This document shows, piece by piece, positions 17,505-25,751 of a DNA stretch of 64,000 bases. Position 1 is the first letter of the stretch, and every line of letters starts with the position of its first letter. Where the stretch lies: positions 1 through 64,000 of the forward strand of contig NZ_CP107854.1 in NCBI RefSeq assembly GCF_036013525.1. The letters are read 5' to 3'. The stretch comes from Nonomuraea sp. NBC_00507. Lineage in GTDB: Bacteria > Actinomycetota > Actinomycetes > Streptosporangiales > Streptosporangiaceae. Both the position numbers and the translations under genes were made by a program. The notes beneath the pieces are model-generated. The model saw nothing but the letters and a program-made list of their open reading frames with translations, made no database searches and was not told the DNA's origin.

Positions 17505-17519
17505 AGATGCAATACATCT
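17505..17519 (-). promoter_or_regulatory. operator-like palindrome AGATGcaataCATCT
   Basis: AGATG and CATCT arms around five bases, within a short AT-rich block just upstream of the leftward operon (GTG 17441). It is related to the 41639 palindrome and the TTGCATGTAACTAGC family. Confidence 0.6.
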
Positions 17520-17526
17520 AACATGC

Positions 17527-17954
17527 TCAAACGGCTATCTCACCGACCGAAGAAGCCGGCAGACCGCGCCTCGCTCGAGCACCTCCGACCCCAGCCCTGC
17601 CGCCGACCGGCCCTGCCCAAGGGCCGCCGTGAGATGACAGGGCCGTCCCCGCACGCTGCCCCGTACGCAGCCCGCGCACGCTCGGAGGCCAGGACCCACG
17701 TCACCCGCCAAGGCCTCGAGGCTTCTGCGCCGGCGGTCCGCCGGTGAGCCCGGCCACGCAACAGGCACCTGCTGGTATCTCATCAGGGCCCAGGGCCACC
17801 CGTCACCGGTCCCTTGAATCACCCGCGGCGGCCCCCGCTGAGCGCCGTCGCCTGGACGCCGTGGCCGCCGGGAGGGCCACACTCGTGCGACCACGCCGCG
17901 TGATCGCTCAACAGGCCCGCCCCCAGGGCACTAAAAACGACGTGAACCAAAGCA
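17527..17954. other. intergenic, remnants and palindrome copy
   Basis: No supported gene in about 430 bp. One copy of the CCGGTGAGCC palindrome occurs near 17740. A short frame around it reads AGEPGHATGTCWYLIRAQGH, like a coding remnant. Confidence 0.45.
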
Positions 17955-17995
17955 TTGACTCCTACCTTATTTGATGTATTTTACTATTTAAATGG
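17955..17995 (+). promoter_or_regulatory. cassette promoter P4
   Basis: TTGACT (17955-17960), 16-bp spacer, TATTTT (17977-17982), then ACTATTTAAAT. Matches P1-P3. Confidence 0.8.
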
Positions 17996-18012
17996 TGTTT
18001 AGGAGAACGACG

Positions 18013-18291
18013 ATGACCCTCTTTCTCCCCCACTGGGCTCTCTTCCTGACCGTGAACTTCTTCGCGACCTCGCTGACCGGGTTCTACGGCCACCGTGCCC
18101 CGGCTCTCCTGACCCTCCCCATGGTGGGCAGCGCATTCGTCCTCGCAGTCACCGCCGACACCGGCCAGCCCCACCCTCCCCGCACAGTCCTCCTCGTGCT
18201 CATAGCAGCCATGTACGGCTGGGCGCGCGGCGGCCTCCTGGTGGAGCGGCGGGCACAGTACCGCGAGCCGCTTCCCCGCAACCGGGCATGA
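18013..18291 (+). CDS. small membrane protein, cassette 4 head gene
   Basis: A 92-residue protein with AGGAG seven bases before ATG 18013 and P4 about 30 bases upstream. Three hydrophobic segments are visible (FLPHWALFLTVNFFATSL, PALLTLPMVGSAFVLAVTA, RTVLLVLIAAMYGWARGGLL), with a basic tail. It corresponds in position to the 1665 membrane protein of cassette 1. Its function is unknown. Confidence 0.7.
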   Translation: MTLFLPHWALFLTVNFFATSLTGFYGHRAPALLTLPMVGSAFVLAVTADTGQPHPPRTVLLVLIAAMYGWARGGLLVERRAQYREPLPRNRA

Positions 18292-18446
18292 TCACTGCTT
18301 CGTCCATCCATCAACCACGCGTCCCCGTGGAGCCCTCGTTCCTCGGGGACCTGCCGATCGTCCCCAGCTGCCGACATAGCCCCGCTACCCTGCCGCACAG
18401 CCCGACCGCCCTCGTCCTCGACCGTTCCGCCGCAAGGGAGCACACC

Positions 18447-18977
18447 GTGCCCGACCCGACGCCGCTGCCACTGACGGTGCCGCTGCTCGTCACCGTCAAG
18501 ACCGCCGCGCCCCTGCCCCGCGCCGCCGCACAGGACCTCATCGAGCGCCTGGCCGCCGCGGCCGCCCGCGTCGACGCCACCGACCCCTCCGTCATGCCCG
18601 TCTTCCACCTCTTCGACGATCAGCCGGGCCACTACCCGCTCGTCCTCTTCATCGACGCCACCGACATCGCGCACGGCCACACCGAGACGATGGACGACCT
18701 CGTCCATCGCGCGCTCGCACGAGTCGAGGCCGAGGCCGGCGACCTGCCGATCGAGGTCGGCACCCTCAGCCAGGAAGAGGCCCTCGCCGCCGGCAACACC
18801 GCCGACCGCATCTACAGCCCCGCAGGAGCCTGGAGCGACCACCGCGCCGAAGCCGACGACCTCAAGCGCCTGGTCGACGGTCCACCCCTGCCGTGCCCTC
18901 GCGACTGCGGCCACGGCCTCGACGCCCACAGCGCCGATCTTGGGTGCTGGCTCTGCGATTGCACGTACGGCAGGTGA
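18447..18977 (+). CDS. cassette protein, short paralogue of the 3465 gene
   Basis: A 176-residue protein from GTG 18447 behind AGGGAG. It aligns along its first ~150 residues with the 320-residue product at 3465 (PLLVTVKTAAPL, FDDQPGHYPLVLF, AGNTADRIYSP, LKRLVDGPP). It then diverges to a short Cys-rich end (CPRDCGHGLDAHSADLGCWL followed by CDC), which may bind zinc. The two paralogues thus share an N-terminal domain with different C-terminal parts. The function is unknown. Confidence 0.75.
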   Translation: MPDPTPLPLTVPLLVTVKTAAPLPRAAAQDLIERLAAAAARVDATDPSVMPVFHLFDDQPGHYPLVLFIDATDIAHGHTETMDDLVHRALARVEAEAGDLPIEVGTLSQEEALAAGNTADRIYSPAGAWSDHRAEADDLKRLVDGPPLPCPRDCGHGLDAHSADLGCWLCDCTYGR

Positions 18978-18983
18978 CCTCAC

Positions 18984-19295
18984 ATGTGGATGCTGACCGC
19001 CTGTAACCGCACCCGCGGCCGCATCGTCGCGGCCGTCCACACCAGCAGCGTGCGCGGACACGAGCTGGAGGCGCTTCTGGCGCTCCCCTACACCCCGCAC
19101 GAGCTGAATCTGGGCACGGCCCAGGCCTGCACCGTCGACCAGTTCCACGCGGCGCTGGCAGCCTGTGAGTCACCCGCCGGACCCGCCGCAGAACGCCTGG
19201 CCGCGTTGCTTGACGAACTCGCCCACCTCGCCCACGCGGCAACCACAGAACAAGCCGACAACCCCGACGATCTCATTCTGATCGTCCGACGCTAA
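18984..19295 (+). CDS. hypothetical protein
   Basis: A 103-residue unrecognised protein six bases after the previous stop. The sequence is helical with a beta start (MWMLTACNRTRGRIVAAVHT). Further on it reads HELEALLALPYTPHELNL and AERLAALLDELAHLAHAA. AGGTGA precedes ATG 18984. It has no counterpart in cassette 1. Confidence 0.65.
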   Translation: MWMLTACNRTRGRIVAAVHTSSVRGHELEALLALPYTPHELNLGTAQACTVDQFHAALAACESPAGPAAERLAALLDELAHLAHAATTEQADNPDDLILIVRR

Positions 19296-19317
19296 ACAGG
19301 GGCGCGGAGGAAACTCC

Positions 19318-19590
19318 ATGATGGACGAGAGCGAGATCACCGCAGCGGCACTGGCCACGGCCCTGCACTCGCTGGTCAACACTTACCCAACCGACGACGA
19401 GCCCGCCGTGGCCTCCCTGATCATCGAACACGACAACGGCGGCCGCCAGCCAGCCCGCCTTCAGGCCGGGCACCTGGACTGGCTACTCCGGATGATCATG
19501 GACGAGGTGGCGACATGTCGCAACGCGCATCGCGACGGCGACGACACGTGCGCGCACTGCACAGGCACAGGGCAAGCCAGAACCAGATGA
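19318..19590 (+). CDS. Cys/His-motif cassette protein (intact paralogue of 4440/5383)
   Basis: A 90-residue protein from ATG 19318 behind GGAGG. Its N-terminal part (ESEITAAALATALHSLVNTY) matches the fragment at 4440. Its C-terminal VATCRNAHRDGDDTCAHCTG matches the fragment at 5383. The C-x2-AH-x-DGD-x2-CAxCTG pattern suggests a single small metal site. This intact copy shows what the interrupted gene of cassette 1 looked like. Confidence 0.7.
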   Translation: MMDESEITAAALATALHSLVNTYPTDDEPAVASLIIEHDNGGRQPARLQAGHLDWLLRMIMDEVATCRNAHRDGDDTCAHCTGTGQARTR

Positions 19591-19706
19591 CCACGCACCC
19601 CGCACCCCCAGCCGAACCTGTCGAACCGCCCTGGAGCCTCGAGGAGGTACCACTCGACCGCCGGCGAAGACGTCCATGCCGCCCCGTGCGCGCGTACGCC
19701 ACCTGA
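19587..19706 (+). CDS. 39-residue coupled ORF
   Basis: ATG 19587 overlaps the previous stop (ATGA). The product is MTTHPAPPAEPVEPPWSLEE with a basic Arg-rich end. Support is overlap only. Confidence 0.35.
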   Translation: MTTHPAPPAEPVEPPWSLEEVPLDRRRRRPCRPVRAYAT

Positions 19707-19866
19707 CCGACATCATCCCGGTCGCGCCCGGGCCACCCGCCCGACCGCGGACGACCACCAGGCCCTCCATGCCCAGCGCCGGCGGCCCGCCGGTAAGCCG
19801 CCATCCACGCGCTCACGCCTCCCCCGGCACGCCTCCCGGACTGATCCCCACGAGGAGGAACCGGAC

Positions 19867-20139
19867 ATGGACGACCACGACGGCGGGCAGCGACAGGACG
19901 ACCACTCAGCAGGGCACCGCCACGCCCGAGTCACCACGCCCGGCGGTGTACAGCGACGAACGCCGCGGAAGCCGCACACCGTCCCGGCACCGCCTGGCTC
20001 ATCGGCGAGCCAGCCCGCCATGGGCCCCTCCCCCTTACCCGAACAACCACGACGGCCCGCGTCGCCCGAACGCCCTGGCCACCGTGAGCCACGTGCCGCG
20101 GCCGCCGGTGAGCCGGCGCCTCTCGTCGGGGGGTCGGGC
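19867..20139 (+). CDS. possible start of a rightward gene, end uncertain
   Basis: ATG 19867 has a strong GAGGAGG ribosome site. The first ~90 residues are polar and Pro-rich (MDDHDGGQRQDDHSAGHRHA) and include the AAAAGEPAP peptide encoded by the dispersed palindrome near 20095. The open frame continues to 20553, but that part is antisense to a better-supported leftward gene. I list only the non-overlapping part. Confidence 0.25.
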
Positions 20140-20140
20140 A

Positions 20141-20467
20141 TCACGCGCTGTGCTCCCCGCGTTCCCGTCGCGCCCGTGCACGCGCCCGGGCCAACGACTC
20201 CGCTCGGCGTCGCTCCTGCTCATCCGACGCCTGCTGCTGTTCCGCCCATCGCTCACGCACCCCTGTCGCTCGCTCCAGCGCGGCGTTCTCGATCGACGCA
20301 ACCGCGGCCGCATCGGCCCGCGCCCACCGATTCGGGTCCTGCAGCCGTGCCCGGCGCTCGCGCCGGCGAACTTCATCCTGCTCGTGCCTGCGGAGCGCCT
20401 CGGCCGCCCGCGGCCCGGCCCGCGCCAGGGCATCGCGCAGCAGCTCGACGCCCTCGGCGTAGTCCAC
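20141..20467 (-). CDS. coiled-coil protein downstream of rep
   Basis: A 108-residue protein, strongly charged and helical (EALRRHEQDEVRRRERRARL, GVRERWAEQQQASDEQERRR), starting at GTG 20467 three bases after the Rep-like gene's stop. Short coiled-coil genes commonly follow plasmid replication genes in actinomycetes. Its role is unknown. Confidence 0.6.
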   Translation of the reverse strand: MDYAEGVELLRDALARAGPRAAEALRRHEQDEVRRRERRARLQDPNRWARADAAAVASIENAALERATGVRERWAEQQQASDEQERRRAESLARARARARRERGEHSA

Positions 20468-21177
20468 CGTTCACCGTCGCTGGGCGGAGGCCTCGGCGAA
20501 CCGGCGCCGGCGCTCCAACTCCTCGCGCCAGTCATCCCGCCGCGACAGCTTGAGCCGGTTGATCGTGGGGAGCCCGCGCTTTTCCAGCAGCATGCGCGCC
20601 AGAGCGGCGCCCCGCGTGTGGCTCATGTCATCCCGGTCGAGAGCAGCCTCTCCCGCCCGAGGAGCCGGGGCCGTTGCCTCTGCCGGCGACATCCTCGGCT
20701 CGAGCTCTGGCGGTTTCAGCCCCTTCTCCGCCGCCAGCACCGCATGCGACCACGCCGGAGCCTGCTGCGCAGCACGCCGCCGGACCTCGGCCGCCGCCCG
20801 CCGCTGCGACGGCAACGGCAGCACGCGGCCGTCCGGCCCGATCCACGCCGACAACCGATGCCGCACCCAGCCTGCCGGATGCCGGATCTCGGCCGTGCTC
20901 AACCACGTGTACGTCCACCGGCTGTCGTCCTCACGCACGTCCAGCGCATGCAGCACGTCCGCCACCGTCGCGCCCGCCTCGAGGACGGGCTTGAGCAGCC
21001 AGCGCAGATACCAGGCCGTCATCAGCCGCAACACGGGCGACTCCTGGCGGAGCCGTTCGCAGGCCGCGAGTCTGTCGCGTTTGGTCCGGGGCGTCGTGTG
21101 CAGCTGCCATGCCGGCGAAATGCGGGAATGATCACGGAAGCGGCGGTGGTGCGTCTCGCGCGTGTGCGTGGGATCGT

Positions 21178-21202
21178 CTGTTACTCCCCGGGGGAGTAAC
21201 AG
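21178..21202. repeat. 25-bp perfect palindrome at the rep frameshift
   Basis: CTGTTACTCCCC and GGGGAGTAACAG arms around one G, inside rep where the two reading frames overlap. It could be a Rep-binding or origin site, and its homopolymer core is prone to indels. Confidence 0.8.
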
Positions 21203-21671
21203 AAGGGGGTGCAGTTATCCGTTCCGCCTGGTCAGCGCGCTGGCCAGGCGGTTTCGCGGCGCCGCGGCGCCGCACGCACAACACCCACACCGCCGCCCGG
21301 TTGCCCAGCCCGTCATCGCCCAGGCTGCCCGCGACCGTATGAGAGTTGGGGCGGGGGCGAGGGCGGTAACGCGCGGTGGAGCCCTCCTCGACCGTGCCGA
21401 GCCAGCCACGCCCGCGCAGCCAGCGCACCCAGCGCCGCACCGTGTCCGGGTGCAGACCGGTCCGCTGGGCGATGCCGGCCCGGGTCGGCCGCGAACACAA
21501 GGTCGCCCAGTCGGCGTGCCAGGCGATGTCACGCGCCACGCGCATCAGGTTGCCGTAGCCGTCGCTGCGCAGGCCCAGAACCTCCGGATCCTCCTTCAAC
21601 GCGCACAGCCACGCCTTCTGCGACGCCGCACGGCGCATCCCACGCGGCACCGACGCCAAGATCAGCGCCTT

Positions 21672-21709
21672 CGACGGCGCAGTCGAAGGCGCCTTCGACT
21701 GCGCCGTCG
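21672..21709. repeat. 38-bp perfect palindrome within rep 5' region
   Basis: Each 19-bp arm (CGACGGCGCAGTCGAAGGC on the left) is a perfect complement of the other, with no loop. It encodes part of a low-complexity stretch (ATAQSKAPSTAPSKA) outside the conserved Rep domains. It is a candidate origin or cruciform site. Confidence 0.85.
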
Positions 21710-22065
21710 CGAGACTCCCCGCGGAACTGCCCCGGTCCGACACGCCGGTGACACGCCGCCACCCGGCGCCCGGACCGCCCCGATGACGGGCCTGCTTGCG
21801 GGCCTGGTGATGGGTTGGTTTAGGCGTGCCTGTCGGACACGCGGCGGTTTCTGATCGCGGGCATGCTGGCATGGCCACGCGGTCGCCTGCCATAATGGCG
21901 AGACCTCCTGGCTCCACTTGGAGGTATGACAAAGGGCCGACGCGGCGCCGCTCAGGCGTCAGGTCGGTGAATACGCCGGACGAACCACTCCGTCGCTCAG
22001 CTCTCTACGCCGGCAAGCATTCGGGAGCCGAACGACCTGGTGGGTCGTCACGTCAACTGAGAAAC

Positions 22066-22089
22066 GCCCCGCCCCGCGGGGCTTTTCTT
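22066..22089 (+). terminator. rightward intrinsic terminator upstream of rep
   Basis: GCCCCGC-CCC-GCGGGGC followed by TTTTCTT. There is no rightward coding gene before it. It lies antisense to the leader of the leftward rep gene (start 21893), which suggests a short antisense RNA. Confidence 0.75.
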
Positions 22090-22127
22090 ATGCCATCACC
22101 ATCTCCTCCGGCCGCGTCAACAACGGC

Positions 22128-22502
22128 TCAGGCGACATTCGTCAACGGCAGCAGCTGCTGACCAGAACCGCCCACGAAGCCGGCCGTCGGATCGGCCGCC
22201 TCCTCGAGCGCCGGGTCGAGCGTGTGGCCCAGAACCTGCGCCACGACCAGCTCAACAAACCCGGCCACCGACACCCCGGCATCCTCCGCCGCGTCCTCGA
22301 CCAACCCCCTCAACCGCGAGTCGGCGGTCCACGCCAGCGGGTTACGCCGATCGGCGAGCACATCCACCAGATAGTCGCCCAGGTACTCATAACCCCCCAG
22401 ACGCTGCTCACCGACCAACTCGCCATGCAAAGCGACCGGCACCCGCACCATCGTCGCCTTACGCGGCCCCTTACTACGGCGCCCACCACGACTCGTCGTC
22501 AT
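22128..22502 (-). CDS. plasmid RHH-like hypothetical protein
   Basis: A 124-residue protein encoded upstream of rep in the same direction. A basic start (MTTSRGGRRSKGPRKATMVR) leads into a short strand and two helices (VRVPVALHGELVGEQRLGGY, EYLGDYLVDVLADRRN). This is the layout of a ribbon-helix-helix DNA-binding domain. A longer acidic helical part follows. Proteins of this style are frequent beside actinomycete plasmid rep genes. A copy-control or partition role is inference. Confidence 0.6.
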   Translation of the reverse strand: MTTSRGGRRSKGPRKATMVRVPVALHGELVGEQRLGGYEYLGDYLVDVLADRRNPLAWTADSRLRGLVEDAAEDAGVSVAGFVELVVAQVLGHTLDPALEEAADPTAGFVGGSGQQLLPLTNVA

Positions 22503-23135
22503 GGCGCACGATCATGCCGGAAACGGAAACAGAAACACAGCACCCAACCCGCGTGTCGCACACCACGTTTCCGCCTTTCCGCACACCAACACCACGACCA
22601 GCCCCGGCCCAGCCACCGCCACACCCGATGGAGCACCCGGGCACGCCACCGGCCCGCGACACCGAGCCCACCGGCGGCCGCCGGCACCACCTGCAGACCG
22701 ACCCAGCCGCGGCCGCGCGGGCCCCCGCCGTACCAGCCCACCGCAGCGTGGAGGGTCCACTCGACGGCTGAGGGCAAACGCCGCGACCAACAATCCTCAA
22801 CCCGCCGCCCGGGCGCCGGCGCGCTCGACTGCACCGCCGTCGGCTCGCTACGCACCCAGTCGGCCGGCGCTCGACCGCGGCCGCCGGTGACGCCGGCGGC
22901 CGGACGTCCGGGCGCCGGCCCGCCGGCAGGCGTGGGGCCGGACTCATGCGCCTCTCCGACGGGAGGAGCGGCGGCCAACCCGCCCAGGCCCGCGTCTCGA
23001 CACCGCGGCCCCGCACCGACCCCCTCACTCAGGCTGGGGGCCGCACGACGCGCCCGTCGGGGCCACGTACCGGCGCCTCGCCGGTGAGCCGGCGCTCGAC
23101 CACCTCGACACCGAGCACCACGTCGGCGCGGGTCT
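22503..23135. other. intergenic region with palindrome copies
   Basis: No supported gene. Palindrome copies occur near 22875 and 23080. The second sits in a frame reading ALDHLDTEHHVGAGL, like a small gene end. Other frames have shadow-type composition. Confidence 0.45.
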
Positions 23136-23235
23136 AGTGGCCGCGATGCGCCATGTACGCGCGGGCGATCAGGCGAGCATCGTCCCGGGTCGAGCACCAG
23201 CCCACCGTCTGCCAGTCCGAGTTGCTGGCCCAACG

Positions 23236-23535
23236 TCAGCCCGCCGGCTCGCCTGTCGGATCGCCACCACCGGCCATGGCCGCTCTCCTCAACGCCCGCC
23301 ACGCCGCGATTGGGGACTCCGCCTGTGTCCACCATGCCCACAACGCCGTCTCAGCCTCGTCCCTATCCGCCAGGGCTGCGGCGAGAACGCGGCGCTGGCC
23401 TTCGCGGAGCTCCGCCTTGTCTTCATCCAGAGCGGACGGCATCGTGTTGACGATCTGCCACACCGTGGCTTGCGCGGCGTACCACTCCCGCAGAGCCTTG
23501 ATCACGTCGTCTGGGACGTCACAGCCAACCGTCAT
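23236..23535 (-). CDS. helical hypothetical protein
   Basis: A 99-residue protein whose ATG (23535) overlaps the upstream stop. It is mostly helical with several tryptophans (IKALREWYAAQATVWQIVNT, ADRDEAETALWAWWTQAESP). The frame ends GDPTGEPAG then TGA. In the same frame past the stop, WASNSDWQTVGWCSTRDDAR reads as plausible protein to 23136. A stop may therefore have been introduced by a palindrome-like insertion. The function is unknown. Confidence 0.6.
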   Translation of the reverse strand: MTVGCDVPDDVIKALREWYAAQATVWQIVNTMPSALDEDKAELREGQRRVLAAALADRDEAETALWAWWTQAESPIAAWRALRRAAMAGGGDPTGEPAG

Positions 23536-23717
23536 GACGCCTGCCGGGTCCGCTCATTGGATTCCCGCATCAGCAGATCCGTCGCGAGCTCGACCGCCAC
23601 CTCGATCGCGCGCACCCGCTTCAACGCCTCGTCCAGGTCCTCAACGTCACCGAGTTCCACCGCGGCGTCCATGACCGGTCGGAGAATGTCGGAGATCACA
23701 TCCCGCTGGTCGTCCAT
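23532..23717 (-). CDS. 61-residue hypothetical protein
   Basis: ATG 23717; the product (MDDQRDVISDILRPVMDAAV, then DVEDLDEALKRVRAIEVAVE) is a helical acidic protein. The stop overlaps the next start, so the two genes form a coupled pair. Confidence 0.6.
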   Translation of the reverse strand: MDDQRDVISDILRPVMDAAVELGDVEDLDEALKRVRAIEVAVELATDLLMRESNERTRQAS

Positions 23718-23865
23718 AAAGCGACGTTACGGCCGCAGCGTCACCTCGTCACCACCGGGTCGGCCTGTCAGGATTAGCGGCCCTCCGCAGCGCCATCCAA
23801 GGAATGACCACCCAGCCTGCCGCGACACCTGGAAAGCGATCACACAGGTGAGCGAGGATGGACCG

Positions 23866-24075
23866 GTGAACGACGAGCGCCACGACACCTCCAGCGATGA
23901 GGCGCTGTGCGAGGTGTGGAAGGAGATGGGCGCGGCCGAACGGCTTCTCTTCCCGACGGTCGCCGGTGAGCAACCACCACCCGAGGTGAGCAAACGGGTA
24001 CGCGAGATGTACCGGGAGCGAACAAGCCGACCGCCCACGAGCGGACCACCTACCAGCGACCAGCCCACACCATGA
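23866..24075 (+). CDS. 69-residue hypothetical protein
   Basis: GTG 23866 has GAGGA seven bases upstream. The product (VNDERHDTSSDEALCEVWKE, then GAAERLLFPTVAGEQPPPEV) ends in a Pro/Ser/Thr-rich tail. It is unrecognised and stands alone between convergent genes. Confidence 0.5.
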   Translation: MNDERHDTSSDEALCEVWKEMGAAERLLFPTVAGEQPPPEVSKRVREMYRERTSRPPTSGPPTSDQPTP

Positions 24076-24265
24076 ACACCTGGGTGCCAGCCCACCACTT
24101 GAACCGATGGAGCGGGCCCACGACGGCGGTGACCGCCACCGCCACCGCCACCGCCCTTGACCACACCGGCCCCCGGACGCGGCGCAGTCGTTCACGCGGA
24201 CGTGACCGTGGGGTGATTGGGGGTGGGGGGCCGCGGGCACAGCCCCCCACCATTTCTTCCAGGGC

Positions 24266-24565
24266 TCACCTCACCCAGCAACCCAGAAAGGAGAACACAT
24301 ATCCAGGATGTGTTCTCCCGTCCGGCAAGGACAGCGGCACGATCGACTCCGAACGACGCCGAACACATCCGAACGACACCCACGTGCCCCGGCCAGCAAA
24401 CCGTCGTCCGGCCACCCCGCCAACCAACACCCCATACTTGGCGGCGAGCTCAGGCGTCTCGGCGATCCATTCCACGGTGTCATGCTTGTCCCAGTGCATG
24501 ACGGCGGACATCTCGACGATCTCCGCGTAGCGAGGGTCGCGGGGTCTGGTCCGGGTTGGCCCCAC
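24266..24565 (-). CDS. hypothetical protein under promoter P5
   Basis: GTG 24565 is chosen because AAAGGA lies 8 bases upstream; ATG 24592 would be almost leaderless. The product includes RDPRYAEIVEMSAVMHWDKH and TVEWIAETPELAAKYGVLVG, then RRSESIVPLSLPDGRTHPGY. It is unrecognised. The 3' end passes through an inverted repeat (GGAGAACACAT...ATGTGTTCTCC, 24289-24317) that could be an operator, or a coincidence of coding sequence. Confidence 0.55.
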   Translation of the reverse strand: MGPTRTRPRDPRYAEIVEMSAVMHWDKHDTVEWIAETPELAAKYGVLVGGVAGRRFAGRGTWVSFGCVRRRSESIVPLSLPDGRTHPGYVFSFLGCWVR

Positions 24566-24588
24566 GACGTGATCCTTTCGCCCCTGCT

Positions 24589-24625
24589 CCATATTTACTA
24601 TTAAAATCCGTCATAGTGGTGGAGC
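24589..24625 (-). promoter_or_regulatory. cassette promoter P5, diverged
   Basis: Leftward GACGGATTTTAATAGTAAAT matches the AT block of P1-P4. The -35 is weak (TGTTGG). It fits the leftward 24266-24565 gene. Confidence 0.55.
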
Positions 24626-24761
24626 CAACACAACAAGCGCCGCCCTCACCCGGGGCCAGAGCCTGCGACGCCCGAGGGCCCTACGACACCCGAGTCTGGA
24701 GACGCGGAAAACTTCGGTGATCACACGTCGCAGAACGCGCTCGTCTCCGGAAGACGTAGGC

Positions 24762-24917
24762 ATGGACCTGCGCACCGGCGACGAACTGCCGATAATCCCT
24801 CACACCTGCTCCTGCGGCCGGGCGTTCTGGCCCCAGCCCGGCGACGGCGGCTACTGCGGCATCTGTGAGCTGCCCGAGATCGGCGGGACCGACGTGTACG
24901 AACAGCCTGACGACTAG
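24762..24917 (+). CDS. 51-residue zinc-ribbon protein
   Basis: ATG 24762 follows GGAAG. The product contains HTCSCGRAFWPQPGDGGYCG then IC. That gives a C-x-C and a C-x2-C pair, as in a minimal zinc ribbon, and an acidic tail. Its function is unknown. Confidence 0.55.
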   Translation: MDLRTGDELPIIPHTCSCGRAFWPQPGDGGYCGICELPEIGGTDVYEQPDD

Positions 24918-25325
24918 GCAGTGCGACGCGATCACTTCTCGAAGCCAGGCACCACCTCCACTGGAGCGCCGGCCCCGCCGGTGAAACGCCCCCACCCGGC
25001 CACCCTCGACAACCCCGACCCGCACAGGACCCGCGCGCGCTCCTTCCCCCAAAGGCGCACCCCGAGACCTCGAGCAGCAACCACCCACCGACGGCATCCC
25101 AGCACCACCGACCCGCAGAGCCGAACTCACCGGCAGCCCGACATCGTCCCCGTTTGTAAGCGGACATCTGGAATCCCTGGTTCGTTGTTGCCAACCCATC
25201 CAGGTCACGACAAAGGTAACGAACCTTTATGAGGTGTACATGTGTTCGGTCCGTCTAGCTGCATGAACCGGGACCAGCGTGACGGCGAGTGTGATACGCG
25301 CCACCCCGTCAGCTTCGGCAAGCGG
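24918..25325. other. intergenic, no gene seen
   Basis: About 400 bp with one palindrome copy near 24970 and an AT-rich patch at 25195-25250 that may contain a promoter. No coding frame is supported. Confidence 0.45.
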
Positions 25326-25724
25326 CTACGGGATCAGATCGATCTCGATCTCGGGCCACAGCGCCTGCAGCGGGAAGGGGTTTGAGGTCACCACTGGCAG
25401 CGACCGTCGGCGAGCGGCCTGCACGACCGTCGCAGCCGTCACCTGCTCGGCCGCGTACGGCCCCGCGTTGCGCAGGACCTCAGCAACCCCCGGCGCGCTG
25501 CCGGGTGTGAGGTTGTCCACGAGGGTGGTGCCGTCCATGCCGAGCAGCACATCGATCACCGGCGCGGCCGACGAGGGGAGCTGGGCGAGCGCCGCTGTGA
25601 GCGCGGCCGCGGTCGTGATAATAGGCACAACGTAGTCGCGGTGCTCCGTGCGCATCCAGACGGTAGCGTCGACGTACGCGGACGACCGTTTACCCCAGGC
25701 GATCAGCGCGCTGGTGTCCAGCAC
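25326..25724 (-). CDS. PIN-domain (VapC-type) toxin
   Basis: A ~132-residue protein starting VLDTSALIAWGKRSS, the usual first strand of PIN-domain ribonucleases with an early catalytic Asp. It ends ARRRSLPVVTSNPFPLQALW, where PIN proteins place later acidic residues and substrate contacts. GTG 25724 has GGAG nine bases upstream. The gene follows an acidic partner (25752-25946), the arrangement of a toxin-antitoxin pair. PIN toxins cleave RNA, often tRNA or rRNA. The second and third acidic residues are less obvious than usual. Confidence 0.7.
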   Translation of the reverse strand: MLDTSALIAWGKRSSAYVDATVWMRTEHRDYVVPIITTAAALTAALAQLPSSAAPVIDVLLGMDGTTLVDNLTPGSAPGVAEVLRNAGPYAAEQVTAATVVQAARRRSLPVVTSNPFPLQALWPEIEIDLIP

Positions 25725-25751
25725 ACGGCCCTGCACTCCAGGATCCTCGAT

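Larger units (their letters stand above)
20471..21893 (-). pseudogene. Streptomyces-type plasmid replication initiator, frameshifted
   Basis: Two frames together give a Rep-like protein. The first runs from ATG 21893 (GGAGG 10 bases upstream) to TGA at 21132. It contains KAWLCALKEDPEVLG, an HTH (RAGIAQRTGLHPDTVRRWVR) and NRAAVWVLCVRRRG. The second frame is usable from about 21220 to the stop at 20471. It contains PRTKRDRLAACERLRQESPV, TVADVLHALDVREDD, YTWLSTAEIRHPAGWVRHRL and a polar tail. In remembered Streptomyces plasmid Rep proteins these pieces form one chain in this order. The overlap of good frames (21165-21225) holds two 5-base G/C runs, so a one-base indel, a sequencing error or programmed slippage would explain it. 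The gene would start replication. Confidence 0.7.

Noticed and set aside
23137..23850. Rightward open frame covering the 23236-23717 region
   Set aside because: It is antisense to two coupled leftward genes with better starts; only its last 69 codons (23866-24075) are supported.
24289..24317. Inverted repeat GGAGAACACAT...ATGTGTTCTCC as a terminator
   Set aside because: It lies inside the 24266-24565 coding frame and lacks a T run in either direction; function left open.
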